64,000 bases of DNA. Origin: Hericium rajendrae. Lineage: Eukaryota > Basidiomycota > Agaricomycetes > Russulales > Hericiaceae. Under the pieces are notes generated by a model that was not told the DNA's origin, did not search any database, and saw only the letters and a program-made list of their open reading frames with translations. This document shows positions 1 through 12,296 of this stretch, piece by piece (within the stretch, counting starts at the first letter, position 1; every line of letters starts with the position of its first letter). The stretch spans positions 1,654,501 through 1,718,500 of the forward strand of contig CM065879.1 in assembly GCA_033439255.1 (NCBI GenBank). The letters run 5' to 3'. The translations under genes and the position numbers were made by a program.

Positions 1-431
1 GCACTACGGCCACGCACTAATTGTGCAGTCATGCTCTGCTCCCTGACTGGAACAATTGAAGGCGAAGGCCCAGCGCTTAGAAGCCTTGCACCGATTGCGC
101 CGCCCGCTTTTGGTCTTCGCAAGAATACAACAACGAAGGGCTTCAGTGGGGTACGTAGGACCCTTATTGTTATTCATTCTGATAAAACAGACGTCGTGAA
201 GAAATGATTCCTCCCAACTGTGACTTTTCGCCCCTTCCTCCTTGCATCTCGAATTCACCATGTTTCAAGAGATATCAGCGATTCTGCAAAGTGAGGAAGT
301 GCGATACATAATTACTGCTAAAGTTTACTGATCGTGCCAATCGTCCCAGTGGTGAACTCAATTATAGTATTCTTCTTGTGGCCCGAGGCATTGCGAAGAA
401 TTATAAGGAAGGTATGATGACCTGCACCTAG
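1..431. other. No gene seen; left edge
   Basis: The stretch before the first coding frame has only short overlapping frames with no recognisable domain. It is where the missing F-box half of the next gene would be expected, but no in-frame LPPE-type F-box start was found on the + strand. Confidence 0.5.
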
Positions 432-1772
432 ATGCGACGACCATGCTTGATGCTTATGTCTGTTTTGAAGATAGCATGGACTCGACTTCACCGCGAATCC
501 CTCATGGGACCATCCCTGAAGCACCTCCCTAGTGTCGATGAACTTCGCGATCTGGACGTTTTCTACATCATGGGATCCCATGCCTATGACTTCATACATA
601 ACACCAAAGACCCCGCACCAGAGCTGCTTACGCTCTCGCTGTCCGCCGAAATGCCCCGCTTCGTTGACGAAGACGGGCACCCAGCATCGCACTTTATAGT
701 CCCAACCGATATCTTCTCCGGGGTCGTCCCAAACCTCACCCAGCTCGAGCTCAGGAACATCGCGATCGGCGCCGACTCGCCCTTGTTGCTTGCCAATCTC
801 ACCGAGCTCAACCTGGGCAGGTCTCTTGGCTCTTCGTGCCCGCGCAGCTTCTCCCTCCCCGTCCTCATCGACATTCTCCGCCGCATGCCCCGCATGCAGA
901 CACTCGCAGCGGACGACGTCTTGACGGAACCCGCGGACGCGTCGTCACTGGAGGCATACCTCGCCCGGGTCCCCAAGGTGTCATTGCCAGACCTGGCCTC
1001 CTTGAGGATCCACAGCCCCTTCCTCCTTAACTACCGCGGCCTCCTGCGCCAACTAGAATTGAAAGACCCGTCAAAACTCCACCTCGACATGAGCACATCC
1101 ATCGACTCATTCGAAGCCCTAGATGAACCTCTCTTACCACGCTACATCACATCCACATCCATCGACTCCCCGCCCATCCGCGCGCTCAGCATCCAGAGCA
1201 ACGCACGCCAGACCTTCACCCTCTCCGGATGGCGTGCACCCGTCCACACCATCCAGCCGAGGTACAACGAAGCTTTCAGGGCCCAGGTCAAGCTCGGGCG
1301 CTCGTCTACCACCACTGAGGGCATCGCGTCCTTCTGTGCGCAGCTGCCGATGCGCATGGTCGAGACGCTGTGCATCAATTGGTTCTCCTTTGAAGGCAAT
1401 AATCCCGTCAACTGGACGGCGTTGCTGCAGTCTATGGATCAGCTCAAGCGCATCACTATCGGATTCGGTCACGAGTCTGAAGCCATCCTGGGTGCTTTGA
1501 AGCGACCTGTGAATGACGATTCCGGGAGGTTGAGTCTGCTCTGCCCTCAGCTGACGGCATTGGGGTTTCCGTGGACTTCAAAGTACTCCCCGCAATTGGA
1601 GACATCCTCTGTGTTCCTTCAAACGCTCGCGGACACCTTGGAGATGCGTTTGAAGCATGGCTTGAAGCTGGAGGAACTTCTCGTGGGTGAACAGAATATA
1701 CTCTGCGGAGACGATTCAGGTCTGAAAAAGCTTCGGGAGCGCGTTGGACAGTTGTGTCCAAATCGCAAGTAG
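432..1772 (+). CDS. F-box/LRR-type protein lacking a visible F-box (relic or partial gene)
   Basis: An uninterrupted 446-codon frame. It resembles the F-box protein at about 33-34.5 kb from that protein's mid region onward: both have an MGS/VGS.AY.F segment, then V(P/V)P.L.LELRNI or VPSLARLTLSDI, then DSPLL.ANLT.L.L.RS.G..CPRS.SL, then a DxLTEPA block. This is the degenerate leucine-rich part of the basidiomycete F-box families that serve as SCF ubiquitin-ligase adaptors. The F-box itself (about the first 90 residues of the relative) was not found in frame upstream, so the first Met is only the start of the open frame. It may be a 5'-truncated duplicate or may have upstream exons I could not define. 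Being open to the end argues against long decay. Confidence 0.6.
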   Translation: MRRPCLMLMSVLKIAWTRLHRESLMGPSLKHLPSVDELRDLDVFYIMGSHAYDFIHNTKDPAPELLTLSLSAEMPRFVDEDGHPASHFIVPTDIFSGVVPNLTQLELRNIAIGADSPLLLANLTELNLGRSLGSSCPRSFSLPVLIDILRRMPRMQTLAADDVLTEPADASSLEAYLARVPKVSLPDLASLRIHSPFLLNYRGLLRQLELKDPSKLHLDMSTSIDSFEALDEPLLPRYITSTSIDSPPIRALSIQSNARQTFTLSGWRAPVHTIQPRYNEAFRAQVKLGRSSTTTEGIASFCAQLPMRMVETLCINWFSFEGNNPVNWTALLQSMDQLKRITIGFGHESEAILGALKRPVNDDSGRLSLLCPQLTALGFPWTSKYSPQLETSSVFLQTLADTLEMRLKHGLKLEELLVGEQNILCGDDSGLKKLRERVGQLCPNRK

Positions 1773-2077
1773 TGGGACATGTAGTGATAGCTGTCCCTAG
1801 TTGACTTGCCTTCGAGACTGTTAGACGGATTTCAGCGGGGACGACTTACCTTGCCATACTTACGCATGACGAATCAAGTTTCCATTTCGCCTCGGGGAGG
1901 AAGCGCCACGGTGATGACGTTGCTTTCAGCTAAATACGTCTGCTTGTCAGTCTGCAGAACATGATACAACCACGACGAAAGTCTCAGATATGCCGTATGC
2001 GAATACATGATTGATGCGGGTGAGATGAAGACAATACAGTTTGAGCGGTCAGCACACTCCCGAATCGTATACACCAC
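1773..2077. other. Short intergenic space, nothing recognised
   Basis: Convergent 3' ends of the F-box relic (+) and eIF2-beta (-). No repeat or RNA gene was recognised. Confidence 0.5.
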
Positions 2078-3284
2078 CTAGCCAGTTCTGTTTTTGCTTC
2101 TCTTCCCCACCTGGGCCTGGAAACCGCTCTTGATCGCGTTGACGGACCGCCTGGATCCACACGATTCGCAAGCCATGAAGAAGATACGGTTCTCCTTCGT
2201 AAGGAGGGTGTCGGGCGACTTGCACGTTTTGCAGGTGACATATTCCACTACAGACCGGTGTCAGATCATGGTGATTTCTCGAGAGTAGAATGTGAGGCTT
2301 ACCGATATACCGCCTCAACACGTTCTCGATCTGCTTCTGCTGGAAACGACCACGGATAACCAATCGGCCCGATCCATCCACCGATCCCGTCGTACCCAAC
2401 TCAGCAAACAAGTACTGAATAACATGCTCGGGCTGCCGATGCATCCTCTTGCAGATATCGGTGATGTTCGCAAAGATGGACTTCTTGTTGCCTTCGCGAT
2501 GGATCGACGGGGGCGCGATAGTGTACCGCTTGCCGGTAGATGTGAGTAATGAGGGATTGGAGGCGTGCAGGGAGTGGTAGAAGCGGGTCAAGAGCTCCTG
2601 GTAGGTGTAGTCGCGGTCGGTGCCTAGCCATGGCTCGGTGCCCGCGTCCACGCCCGTCGGCGCCTCTCCGTGGGCAAAGGGGTCCTCGCCGAGTTCAGCC
2701 TCGTCGACTTCATGGAGTTCGCCCTCCTCGCCCTCTTCCTCCTCGCCGGCTACGTCCTTCGCCTTCGACTGGTTGAGCTCCTTCTCGAAGGCCTCGAGAT
2801 CGAACGCGGCCTTCTTCTTGGACGATTTCTTCTTCTTTTTGAGGTCCGAGAAGTCGAGGTCCTCTCCCGCGGCCGGGACGACAGTGGGGGTGGATGTGCC
2901 AGAGCCCTCGTCACCCTGTAAATTTCAGTTAGAAAAGACATTATTCCATAGCCTAAGCTTACGAATACGCACCAGGTCGAGAGGGAGTTCCTTCTTCTTC
3001 TTTTTCTTCTTCAGATCTCCAAACATTGCCTTGAACTCATCGTCCTCCTTCGCCTCCTTTGCATCTGCCTCATCGACGTCAACGGCGCCATTCTGCTTCA
3101 TCTGCTCGTGCACGGTCTTTGGTCCCAAATCCACGCCATCGCCGTTGGCGGTCGTATCATCGAGAGCGGGTGCCGGGGTCGTAGGGTCTGCGTCTGCGCC
3201 GAGGGGGTCCTCGGAGAACGCGACGGTCTTTTTCTTGGAGCGCTTCTTGAGCGAAGGGTCAAACAGTGGTTCTTCAGATGTCAT
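2078..3284 (-). CDS. SUI3: Translation initiation factor eIF2 subunit beta
   Basis: Three exons read 3284-2973, 2915-2303 and 2247-2078, giving 364 aa with phases closing. eIF2-beta is part of the GTP-binding eIF2 complex that brings initiator Met-tRNA to the 40S subunit; it also contacts eIF5 and eIF2B. The N-terminal third shows three lysine blocks ([31 protein letters not shown]), the K-boxes known to bind those partners. The middle has the eIF5/eIF2B-type fold ([50 protein letters not shown]). The last exon supplies the C2-C2 zinc finger (TCKTC ... MACESC) and ends [11 protein letters not shown]. The start is the Met of [10 protein letters not shown]; the frame is open upstream but looks like 5' UTR. 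It is divergent from ATP3, with 197 bp between the two start codons. Confidence 0.95.
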
Positions 3285-3481
3285 TATGGTGAGGTTGTGG
3301 TGGTGAACAGCAGGAGTATGTGGTCGAGCGCAAGGGTGAGTCAGTCGAATAAGTAAAGTCGGGCACGCGTGTGTATGATTGAAGCGGAGCTTGAATGGGG
3401 CCAGCGTGCTCGCCTGCTTCACCCGACGCGCTCGACGTCGACGACGCACCTATCCTTCCCTCCTCCCCATTACCTTCCACG

Positions 3482-4597
3482 ATGCTCGCTCGGCACTCTG
3501 TAGCTCGCCTGGCTGCGCAGCCAGCAAAGCTGGGTGCTGCGCCCCCTTCTGCGCGCAACATGGCCACGCTCCGTGAGATCGAGTTGCGTCTCAAGTCCGT
3601 TCGGAACATTGAGAAAATCACCAAGGCATGTAGTTTCGCTCCACAACTCCCGCATTCATACTTATATTTTCACAGTCGATGAAAATGATTGCCTCCACGA
3701 AGCTGAACAAGGCCCAGCGCGCCATGCAGAACGGCAAGACGTACGGCATCGCGAATAAGGGTGCGTGTCCTCCGGATGCATAGACATGCACGTTGTTCAC
3801 AGTCGCTTTGAACAGAGGTATTCGAGAACACGGGCGCAGAGGCCGAGGCACTGAAGGACAAGCTTTTCGTCGTCATCTCGTCCGACAAGGGTCTCTGCGG
3901 TGGTATCCACTCCTCCGTGACGAAGGCGCTGCGCCGCGCGATCGCCGCCGGCGAGCACGGCGCGAAGCCCGACTCGCCCATCATGGTCATCGGCGACAAG
4001 CCCAAGATGCAGCTCCTCCGCACTCTGGGCGACAACCTCGCCCTGTCGTTCAACCAGATCGGCCGCGACATCCCCACGTTCGCGGACGCGGCCGGCGTCG
4101 CGGACCTGATCGTGAAGAGCGGCATCAAGTACGACTCGGTGGTCATCGTGTACAACAAGTTCATGTCGGCCATTTCGTACGAGCCTGCGTTCACGGAGGT
4201 CCTGAACGACGAGGCGCTCAAGGAATCGCGTATGTCTCGTCCCGCTGACCGCTTTTCAGGTGGACTGACGTGTCTTCCGTTATAGCTGGTTTCAAGTCGT
4301 ACGAGATGGAGGACGACGTGACCAAAGACCTTGCCGAATTCTCGCTGGCCAACGCGATCTACGCCGCCCTCGTGGAGGGCCACGCCTGCGAGCAGAGCGC
4401 CCGTCGCAATGCCATGGACAACGCCTCCAAAAACGCCGGGGACATGATCGGCTCGTTGCAGATGAAGTATAACCGTGGTCGCCAGGCCGCAATCACCAAC
4501 GAGCTCGTCGACATTATCACTGGTTCGTCGCCGTTATGTACACGCGCTCACAATGATATACTCACCTCGTTGCATCGCAGGTGCGAGTGCTCTCTGA
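3482..4597 (+). CDS. ATP3: Mitochondrial F1-ATP synthase gamma subunit
   Basis: Five exons at 3482-3625, 3676-3760, 3816-4229, 4286-4522 and 4581-4597, giving 298 aa. Gamma is the rotating shaft of F1-ATPase inside the alpha3-beta3 ring in the matrix. The basic, acid-free first 26 residues (MLARHSVARLAAQPAKLG...) look like a mitochondrial presequence. Family motifs follow: LREIELRLKSVRNIEKITKSMKMIAS across intron 1, SSDKGLCGGIHSS, and the C-terminal MDNASKNA...MKYNRGRQAAIT and ELVDIITGASAL. Intron 1 uses a GC donor (AAG|GCATGT): the nearby GT would break the conserved KITKSMK sequence. The last coding exon is 17 nt. Confidence 0.96.
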
Positions 4598-5613
4598 GCG
4601 GTATTACCATAGATACTTCGCGGGCGGCGTACCGGTGCTGGCGCCCTCTGTCACTTCTCATGGCATGTGCTGTCGCGTAGCCCGTTTCAATGAACATTTT
4701 ATTGCAATATCCTCCGTTGCCGACGATAGAAACCTCCCAATCCGGATCGCAAGCTTGTGATGACTTGGCGCACCTGATAAGTAAGCTCCTTTCCCCTGCT
4801 GCCTACCGCCGCGGGCCACTGCGATACATTCGGGTGAGGGCTAGGCGCTCTCTATTTCGGGTGCCTCGCAACGTTGAGGAAGTTCCAAATCTGCCCCTTG
4901 TGCTACTCCGATACTGTGGGCTCGAAGCGCGGGACCGGTGTCCTGGGACCTGTCATCCTGAGCGGATTTCATCCAGACAGCGGCGCGCGCAAGTAGTATT
5001 AGTCTGAATCCGTCTTGGCATGCCTAGCGTTCACACTGGAAGGGTCGCGTCGTGACAACATGCTCTTGAGCTAAAGCGTGCTGCGTTAGAGTAGGGGATG
5101 CCGGTTGTTCATATCATTTATCCTTTATAGAGCTACTGTATCTTCATCTAGCGTGGATAATACGGGGGTGATTTCACTGGTCAGACTGTCGTATGACCAG
5201 GTCAGAATGATCCAGAGCTGCGCTTCGTTCAGAAACGTGGTCCTGTCGTGATAAGGATGCCAGTACGCATCACGGTCGGATGCTGTTGCAGAATAGAGTA
5301 AAGCCAAGCAACACTGAAACCAGTCTCAACTTACAAGCCGGAATCATACACCATTCCCTTCCTACGCTTGCCGTATGCAATAATCGTGATGATAGGTAAC
5401 GTACACAAGACACAGATGCAGACACTGATAAGTGAGAATTAACACGATGCTTGGTATGTGCAGAACCGCAGACAGGAACACAACGGGATGCTAGAAATCA
5501 GGAGACACGAGCCACGGACTACCATTTCTGAATACCATGCAAGAATCAACGAAAAAATGGAAAAGTAATGGAGAAGTAACGGAAAGGTGTTAAAAAAACG
5601 TGCGCCCACGCCA
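4598..5613. other. Intergenic, about 1 kb between convergent ATP3 and CAC2
   Basis: Only short unrelated frames occur in both strands; no repeat, tRNA or protein family was recognised. Part of it will be the 3' UTRs of the two convergent genes. Confidence 0.5.
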
Positions 5614-8233
5614 TCACGAACCGACGTCCCCGACCCGCGTCAGCGCAACCCGCCGCTTCTTCTTCGGCGGCTCCTGCTCCGCATTGTCCCTCTCCTTCTC
5701 CGTATCCGACGGCGCGGGCGTCTGCCCGCGCAGCACCTCGCCCGCGGGCGCCTGCTCGCCGCGCTTCGCGGGGACGACGGGCGAGACGGACGGCAGCGAG
5801 ATGGACGGCAGCGCGGGCGTCGTCGCGGGCGTGAGCGCCGCGGACGTCGTGAGCGGGACCGAGTGCTGGTGCGCGATGCTCTGGAACTGCAGCGTCGACT
5901 GCTGCGTGTGGTGCGCGGGGATGATGTCGTCGAAGACGACGAGCGTGCAGTAGCCGTCGCGCGAGGAGAGCATCAGGCACTGGCCGTCCGGCGACCTGTC
6001 AGCCGGCCGAGTCAGTAGGGTAGGTGGACGCGCGAGAAGGGAGGGGCGCACCAGGTCATGTCTGTGAACTCGTCGTAGTGCAGCTTCGTGAGCATGCAGA
6101 CGGGGCCCGCTTGCTGCGTGTCGTAGATGGTGACGGTGTCCATCGTCGCCACGGAGTATAGCATCCGATAGGGCAGCGCGAACACGGAGCCGTTGCTCGG
6201 CGCGGGCGTGGGAGGCTTCGAGATCGCGGGGCTGAGTGCCCTGAGCGAATCGTTGGCAGAGAGCGCCGGAGACGGCAGCGTCAGGCCCTGGCTCGCGGGG
6301 AACGCGGACATCGGCGTCGGCACGGCGAGGGGCGTCAGCAGCCCAGACGGCTTCGTGGGCGAGATCGGCGACTGGCCCTCGCTCGATCTCGATGCAGGAC
6401 GCGCGGGCACAACGATAGGCGACGCCGACGACGAAGCGCCCACGTCGACATTCACCGTTTGCTCCTGGCCCCGCTCGACGATGATGTTCTTCGTCTCCGT
6501 CGGCGCATCGGCCCCGTGCACGCCCGGACGCAGCTCGTACAGGATCGGCGAGAACTTGACTGCCACGCTCGCCTTCTTGTGGCCTGGGAGCTGCGCGATC
6601 GGCGGCCGTGCGAAATTAGCGCGGGAGTAGATGTACACAGAAGACACGGAGTGCGGATTCGCCGGCTCGGTGCCGTTGCCGCTCGTCGATGGGGTGCCCC
6701 TCCTGCCCCGCGCGGGCGACTCGTCAAGTCTCTGGGCGCGCGAGGCGCCGGGCACAACAGACGGATCTTCGAATTGGCCTGCAGGCGTCAGCAGGAGCGC
6801 GCCATCAGGACTGAATGTCAGCCGGCGGAAGAAGTTGCTGAAACTCTCGTCGCCATACAGCCTGATGGAGCTCCAGGTCGCAGGTGATGGTAAAGAGGTG
6901 CGGATGGCGGGTAGTGCCGGCATGGGTGACGGTGAACGTCCATACCGTGCGTAGTGTGATGGCGAACTGGGTGCATTGGAGCCGCTGAAGGAGGACCGCC
7001 TGGACGATGGTTTATCCATTGGCGGCGGAGGGAACATCGATTGTGAAGGTGTGCTGGCGATGGATGTGGCGGGTGTGAGTGGGACATGGTGCTGGGAGGT
7101 GGAAGCATGGCTTTCATCCCTGGGCTGTTCGCTGAGCGTGGTGATGATAGATTCCGTATCACTGGCAGTTGATTCGCGGCGGAACGTCCTTGGTCGGCTT
7201 GTGCTATGGGTGCTGGGAGTGCGTGTGTGATGATGAGACATCCGCGCGTTCTTGCCGACTGCATGCGCCTCAAAGGAACCTGACTTGGTAGAAATGCTGT
7301 AGACATGCATGGAGCGATCGCTGCTTTGTGTCGCGATGTACTCGTTCAGAGGGTCCCATGCGACACCCTGGACGTAATGATTATGTTCCGCAATTTCGTA
7401 CACGCATTTTCCTGAAGGGAGAATTAGGGGGGATTCAGAGAATGTACCAACGAAGACGGACCATCTGACGCGCTAAAAATTCTTGCTGCGTTGTCCGTGC
7501 TGCCGGCGATGAGGTATTCACCGGTCGGACTCCATGCCAAATCGTATACTTGCATGGTAGTGCACCTGTTTCAGAGGGATCAGCACAGTCCAGAAAAGCG
7601 AAGATCCAGCCGTACCGGAAGGTGGTACGCGGCTTCCAGTATTCCTTCTCGAACTGCATTTCGTCAGCGCTTAGGTCACTGCCATATACACTTTGGTTCG
7701 GGGAACTCGACGGCGCCCAGATGATAATCATTCCATCTATCACAGTGTCAGCACAGTCAGCGGGCGGAAGGTTCATTGTCCCATACCGTCTCCCGCAGAC
7801 GCAATCAGTTCACCTGCAAGTATCGTGAGCCTCCGGTGATATTGGAAGAACAGGAAGGACATACCGCTCGGACTAAATCGGACGACATTCACTGCTGCCG
7901 AATGCCTGCTCAGAGTGGCGAGGTACTCGACTCTGGCCGGCCGCGGAGCAGGTGCGCCCGTCGCGTCACTTGACGCGCTTTCTGCAAGTGACGGCGGGAT
8001 AATATTCGGATGCACCATCCACAACTACGAGCATTCAGCACGCCAGCCCAGGCGGGAGTCGGAAAACGTACTCGAACGTGGTTGTCCTCTCCTCCTGTGG
8101 CCAGTCGATACGCCTGCCGCGCGAAGCTCTTGTCCTGGGCCGGACGCGCCTTTTTGAACGGCACTGGCTGGAAGTCGCACGTAGAGATGGGTTTGCCGTC
8201 ATGCCAGCGAATCTCGAGTGTCCTGACACGCAT
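5614..8233 (-). CDS. CAC2: Chromatin assembly factor 1 subunit B (CAF-1 p60 / Cac2), WD40 protein
   Basis: Seven exons, read 8233-8072, 8024-7865, 7813-7787, 7736-7616, 7565-7462, 7411-6052 and 5995-5614, giving 771 aa. CAF-1 deposits new H3-H4 behind the replication fork; this subunit is a WD40 propeller close to HIRA/Hir1. It starts MRVRTLEIRWHDGKPISTCDF, the usual opening (often followed by IxWH), then ATGGEDNHVRLWMV, SRHSAAVNVVRFSPSGELIASAGDDG, MQVYDLAWSPTGEYLIAGSTDN and HYVQGVAWDPLNEYIATQSSD repeats. A long Ser/Pro-rich insertion splits the later blades (about residues 230-580), and SPDGQCLMLSSRDGYC is the last blade. The tail is disordered, with a KKKRR nuclear localisation signal near the end. 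All six introns are 47-56 nt. A Hir1 identity is less likely because the HIR C-terminal domain is absent. Confidence 0.93.
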
Positions 8234-8505
8234 CTGTGGACGCGAATTTTGGGTTGCGTGGGTGGTGGTGGTGAAACAAGATATAGGGTGAGCAGTGAAG
8301 ACCTTGTCCTAATTAGCGGCGGCAGTCTCCGCGCACGCTGCAATCACATCCAAACACCGAAGCTCGTTCCCCCACCCACGAATACAGTTCACTTTCCCCT
8401 TGTGGGCACCCTCAATACTTCCGACGGGGCACTGCAGTAACCAGCTTTGGCCAAGTATCAATGCTATAAAATTAAATCATCATCATACGCAGGCCCGTGC
8501 TACCG

Positions 8506-10494
8506 CTACCGTAGCGTACTTCCACGCAGCGTCTGCGAAAAGCTCGTCAACAGATCAGTCCGAGGCTCTGGCTCCTCCGGCTCCTCTTCGCCGTATACCA
8601 CCGCAACGTCCTTCATGTCCTTTTGCAGTATGTTCGTAAGATGCACCAGTCCCGCTTGCTCCTCGACAAGAATCTATAAGACCATAAGCGACGGACCACC
8701 AGCGTGATCGGATCCAACTCTCACCTGCACAATCTGATTGAGCCCGTCCTCGTCCACGACGGCCCATTCAAGCCCGTCACCTCCCCCCTTCGCATTGCTG
8801 CCCCGCATGGCATTCAATGCCCCCACAAGCGCCCAGAGCTCGTTCAGCTTTCCTACGATCCGCCCCATGCCGCCCGGCCTCCGGATCTCCCCGTCGATCT
8901 CCTCCAACGCGGCCCTCATCGCCTCCTCCTCAGGACGGATGGCCGACGACCGCAGCGCCGGTATCAGCAGATGCAGATGCTGCACGAGCCTAAGTAATCG
9001 CTGCGTCAGTTGCGTCTGCACCGACGACGCCTTGTGCAACCGCGATGCGTTCGACAGCTCGTGCCGCTCCGAGAGCTTCTCGATCCGCGACTTGAGGTCC
9101 TTCAGCTTCTCCTGGTGTCCCTGCGCCTGCTGTGCCTGCGCATCCACGCGCGCTTTGAGGTCGTCAAAGCTGCAGGCAAGCACAGGCACGCAGCTGGAAT
9201 ATATCGCGTGTGATGTCAGCGACGGGCGCGATGCAAATGCGTAAACGTCAAATTTACCAGCTGGGATCAGGGTTTTCGCGAAGCGCCTTCTGCCATAAGG
9301 TTTCATTTTGAGCCTTAGCCGGTCGCCCATACAACTGGACCTGTGCTGGGTCCACAAGGTTATAGAAGTAATGCTATCACATCAAAGTTACTATGACAAG
9401 AGCACTCTGTGGGAATAGATAGACGTACCTGAAAGCGATTGTTCGGAGAGTCAGGATTCCAAGCTTCGACGATGGACTGTATTCGCTGCGTCAACTGAAG
9501 GAATTGTGTCTGCGCATCCTGTTGCTGTTGCGCAGGGACAGCGACTGCTCTCGATGAGAACAAGCCGCCAGACACCCCAAGCGGGCTTTTGGCGCCGCCA
9601 AGCAGGCTTCCGCCCAGTAGCCCCGATGGCTGAGGCGGCTGCCCGAACAAGGAAGAGGGTTGCTGAGGCTGCTGCACCTGCGGCTGCCCGAACAAGGAAG
9701 GTGGTTGCTGAGGCTGTTGCGCCTGCGGCTGCCCGAACAAGGACGGTTGCTGCTGCTGCTGCTGCGTGGTCGAACCGAACAGTCCACCTCCAGTGGAAGG
9801 TGCCGTCCCGAAAAGACCTCCGCCGCCCGGCTGCTGCTGCTGCTGTGCGGGCTGACCCATGATAGACCCGAACAACCCGCCGCCGGTCGCAGGCTGCTGC
9901 GCCGTGCTACCAAACAGGCCGCCTCCAATTGTGGGCTGTTGTGCCGTGGCACCGCCAAACAGTCCGCCGCTGGGCTGTTGCTGTTGCTGTTGAGTGCCGC
10001 CGAAGAGTCCACCGCTTGGCTGCTGCTGTTGAGTGCCGCCGAAAAGCCCACCGCTCGGCTGCTGCTGTTGCTGAGTAGTACCACCGAACAAGCCCCCACT
10101 GGGTTGTGGTTGTTGTGTACTCGTGCCCCCGAACAGGCCACCACTAGGCTGTTGTTGCTGACCTCCGCCGAAGAGCCCACCGCTAGGCTGTTGTTGCTGA
10201 CCTCCGCCGAACAGCCCACCACCAGGCTGTGGTTGTTGCTGCTGACCTCCAAACAAGCCTCCGCCAGTGCCCCCCGCCTGGGTGGTACTCTGCCCTCCAA
10301 ACAGACCACCCCCAGTCCCCGTCCCCGAACCAGGTTGGCCTTGGCCCTGGCCCTGCCCCAGGCTTCCAAAAAGCCCGCCGCCAGTCTGACCTGTATTCAT
10401 CGCGCGTGCTCAACATCACTACAGATAATCAGAAGGGCAGGCAGACGCACCAGGTGTGCTCGAGCCTCCGCCGAACAGGCCGCCGCTCTGGCCT

Positions 10495-10533
<39 letters not shown>

Positions 10534-10577
10534 TGCGGGTTCGAACTACCAAACAAACCGCCGCCGAATGCAGACAT
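8506..10577 (-). CDS. NUP57: GLFG nucleoporin Nup57/Nup54 of the central channel
   Basis: Five exons, read 10577-10451, 10390-9429, 9373-9258, 9193-8725 and 8673-8506, giving 613 aa. The N-terminal half is FG-repeat: 16 GLFG and 3 SLFG units separated by Q/G/P spacers, forming the permeability barrier and transport-factor docking sites. The structured half starts near LTQRIQSIVEAWNPDSPNNRFQ, then HYFYNLVDPAQ, ALRENPDPSC and VLACSFDDLKARV, the Nup54-family alpha/beta region, followed by coiled coil (EKLKDLKSRIEKLSERHEL) that in other fungi packs with Nsp1 and Nup49. The poly-Q in exon 1 is a long CAG-type run, a likely site of length variation. The gene starts 378 bp from the divergent ribokinase start. 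Confidence 0.93.
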
Positions 10578-10955
10578 TGTGGACGGACTGTAAGCTACGA
10601 GTTGGTATCAGCAGGGACGTTGAATCCGAGCCGAAGTTATAAACTCACCTTGTCACACGGTCAATATTATACTTATACAAACGATGTCAAGCGTCTACGA
10701 GTCCTGCCGTGCACCCTCTTTTGATACGTAGTAGTGGTGAGAGCAAAGAAGGGGAGAAGGAGAAGTACAACGACAGGACCGCCGAGAGTTGTGAACAAGA
10801 GATGATCGAACGCGTCTGAGGCGCGTGTGGCACGCGTCGACTTGCTCTTCGAACAGTTTAGCAGAATATTCGAGTCTGCACCATCTCTTCTACTGTAACT
10901 TATAATCACATAAAGCTATCAGTCTACTCTCACATCCGGCGAACTAGTCGCAGAA

Positions 10956-12296
10956 ATGCCCAGCCAACCCGCACGTTGTTTGGTGCGCGGCTCGATCAGT
11001 CAGATCTCCTCTCTCGTATCTGCCGCCTGCGAGCTGAAGCACATGCAGACATCGATGAATTCTTTCACGGTGTGTTTGGCTACCAAGCACGTCGATCTAA
11101 CGGTGATCTGAATGTGCGGTGCAGTGAAGGACATCGTGCGCCCCGGCGAGACGATCTCCTCGACCAAGTTCGAACGGCGAGGCGGCGGCAAGGGTGCGAA
11201 CCAGGCTGCCGCCGTCGCGCGTGCCGGCGGCTCCGTGGCTCTGGTAGGTGCCGTTGGTGACGATGGCATCTGGCATAGGGACGCTCTGCAGAAGGTTGGA
11301 GTGAACGTGGACGCTGTACAGGTCGTGAAGGTACGTCCGGGGGCATATTCCGTGCTGATTCAAGTCGCTTGGAGGCCATGTCAAATCACTACACGCCTGA
11401 AGCAACTCTGACATCCGGCCTATTCTCACAGGGAGAACCTACAGGGCGCGCGATTATCCAGCTCACCCCAGCAGGCGAAAACTGCATCAGTAAGTCTACG
11501 TTCCACATCCGCACCCTATCCTCACACGGCACGCAGTCCTCCACAAGGGCGCAAACTTCGCCCTCTCCGAGTCCCCCACGCAGGTCCAGGCACACCTCGT
11601 CGGTATCACGCACCTCCTGCTGCAGAACGAAATCCCCTGGGAGGCGACCCTCGCCTACCTGACACAAGCGCACACACAGGGCGCCACGACCGTGTTCAAC
11701 CCCTCGCCGATGCCGTCTGACGAGCAGCTGCGCACTTTCCCGTGGGCGACCCTGTCCTGGCTGCTCGTCAACGAAGGCGAGGCGGAGAGCCTCGTCCAGG
11801 CGCTGGGCGGCAGCGTGCGCGGCGAGAGCGACCCACTCCCGGCGGGCTGGGACGGCCCCCAGGCTATCGCGAGCGCATACTCTACGATCCGGAAGCTCGC
11901 GCGCCACGCCAGCTTTGCGGGGCGCGTCAATATCATCTGCACGCTCGGTGCGAGGGGCGTGCTCGCGCTTGTTCCGTCTGTGCCGGAGCCTATCTACCTG
12001 CCCGCGGCAAAGCTCGAGGGCGACGTGCGCGACACAACGGGCGCGGGCGACTGCTTCACGGGGTATCTCGTGGCCGAGTTGATGCGTGCGCAGGAGAAGT
12101 TCGACTCGACAGAACTAACGCACGACCAGCTCAGCAGCGTTTTGCGCCGATGCGTGCAGGTGCGTCTGCGTGTAGCTGTCGGTAGGGCGAATGTTCAGAC
12201 AGTTTCCAGGCAGCTGGAATGTGCGTTGAGAAGCGCGGTGCGATGGAAAGTATTCCTGCACGGGAAGAAGTGGAGAGACGACTGTCAGGATTATAG
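10956..12296 (+). CDS. RBK1: Ribokinase
   Basis: Six exons at 10956-10998, 11049-11069, 11125-11330, 11432-11489, 11537-12159 and 12210-12296, giving 345 aa. It phosphorylates D-ribose to ribose-5-phosphate and belongs to the PfkB carbohydrate-kinase family. N-terminal motifs are CLVRGSINIDEFF and ERRGGGKGANQAAAVARAGG (substrate loop). The ATP-site/catalytic block DTTGAGDCFTGYLVAE carries the base Asp in GAGD. Exon 2 is only 21 nt and encodes the substrate-binding IDEFF segment. The short last exon (AAGMCVEKRGAMESIPAREE...) fits the family's C-terminal helix. Likely cytosolic. Confidence 0.94.

Noticed and set aside
6193-6954. Plus-strand frames of 107-145 codons
   Set aside because: Antisense to the Ser/Pro-rich exon of CAC2, with only compositional bias.
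10525-10545. ggttcgaact resembling a tRNA B box
   Set aside because: It lies in coding sequence of NUP57 exon 1 with no A box or acceptor stem around it.
9660-10724. 354-codon plus frame, Leu/Arg-rich
   Set aside because: Antisense of the CAG/GLFG repeats of NUP57; low complexity.
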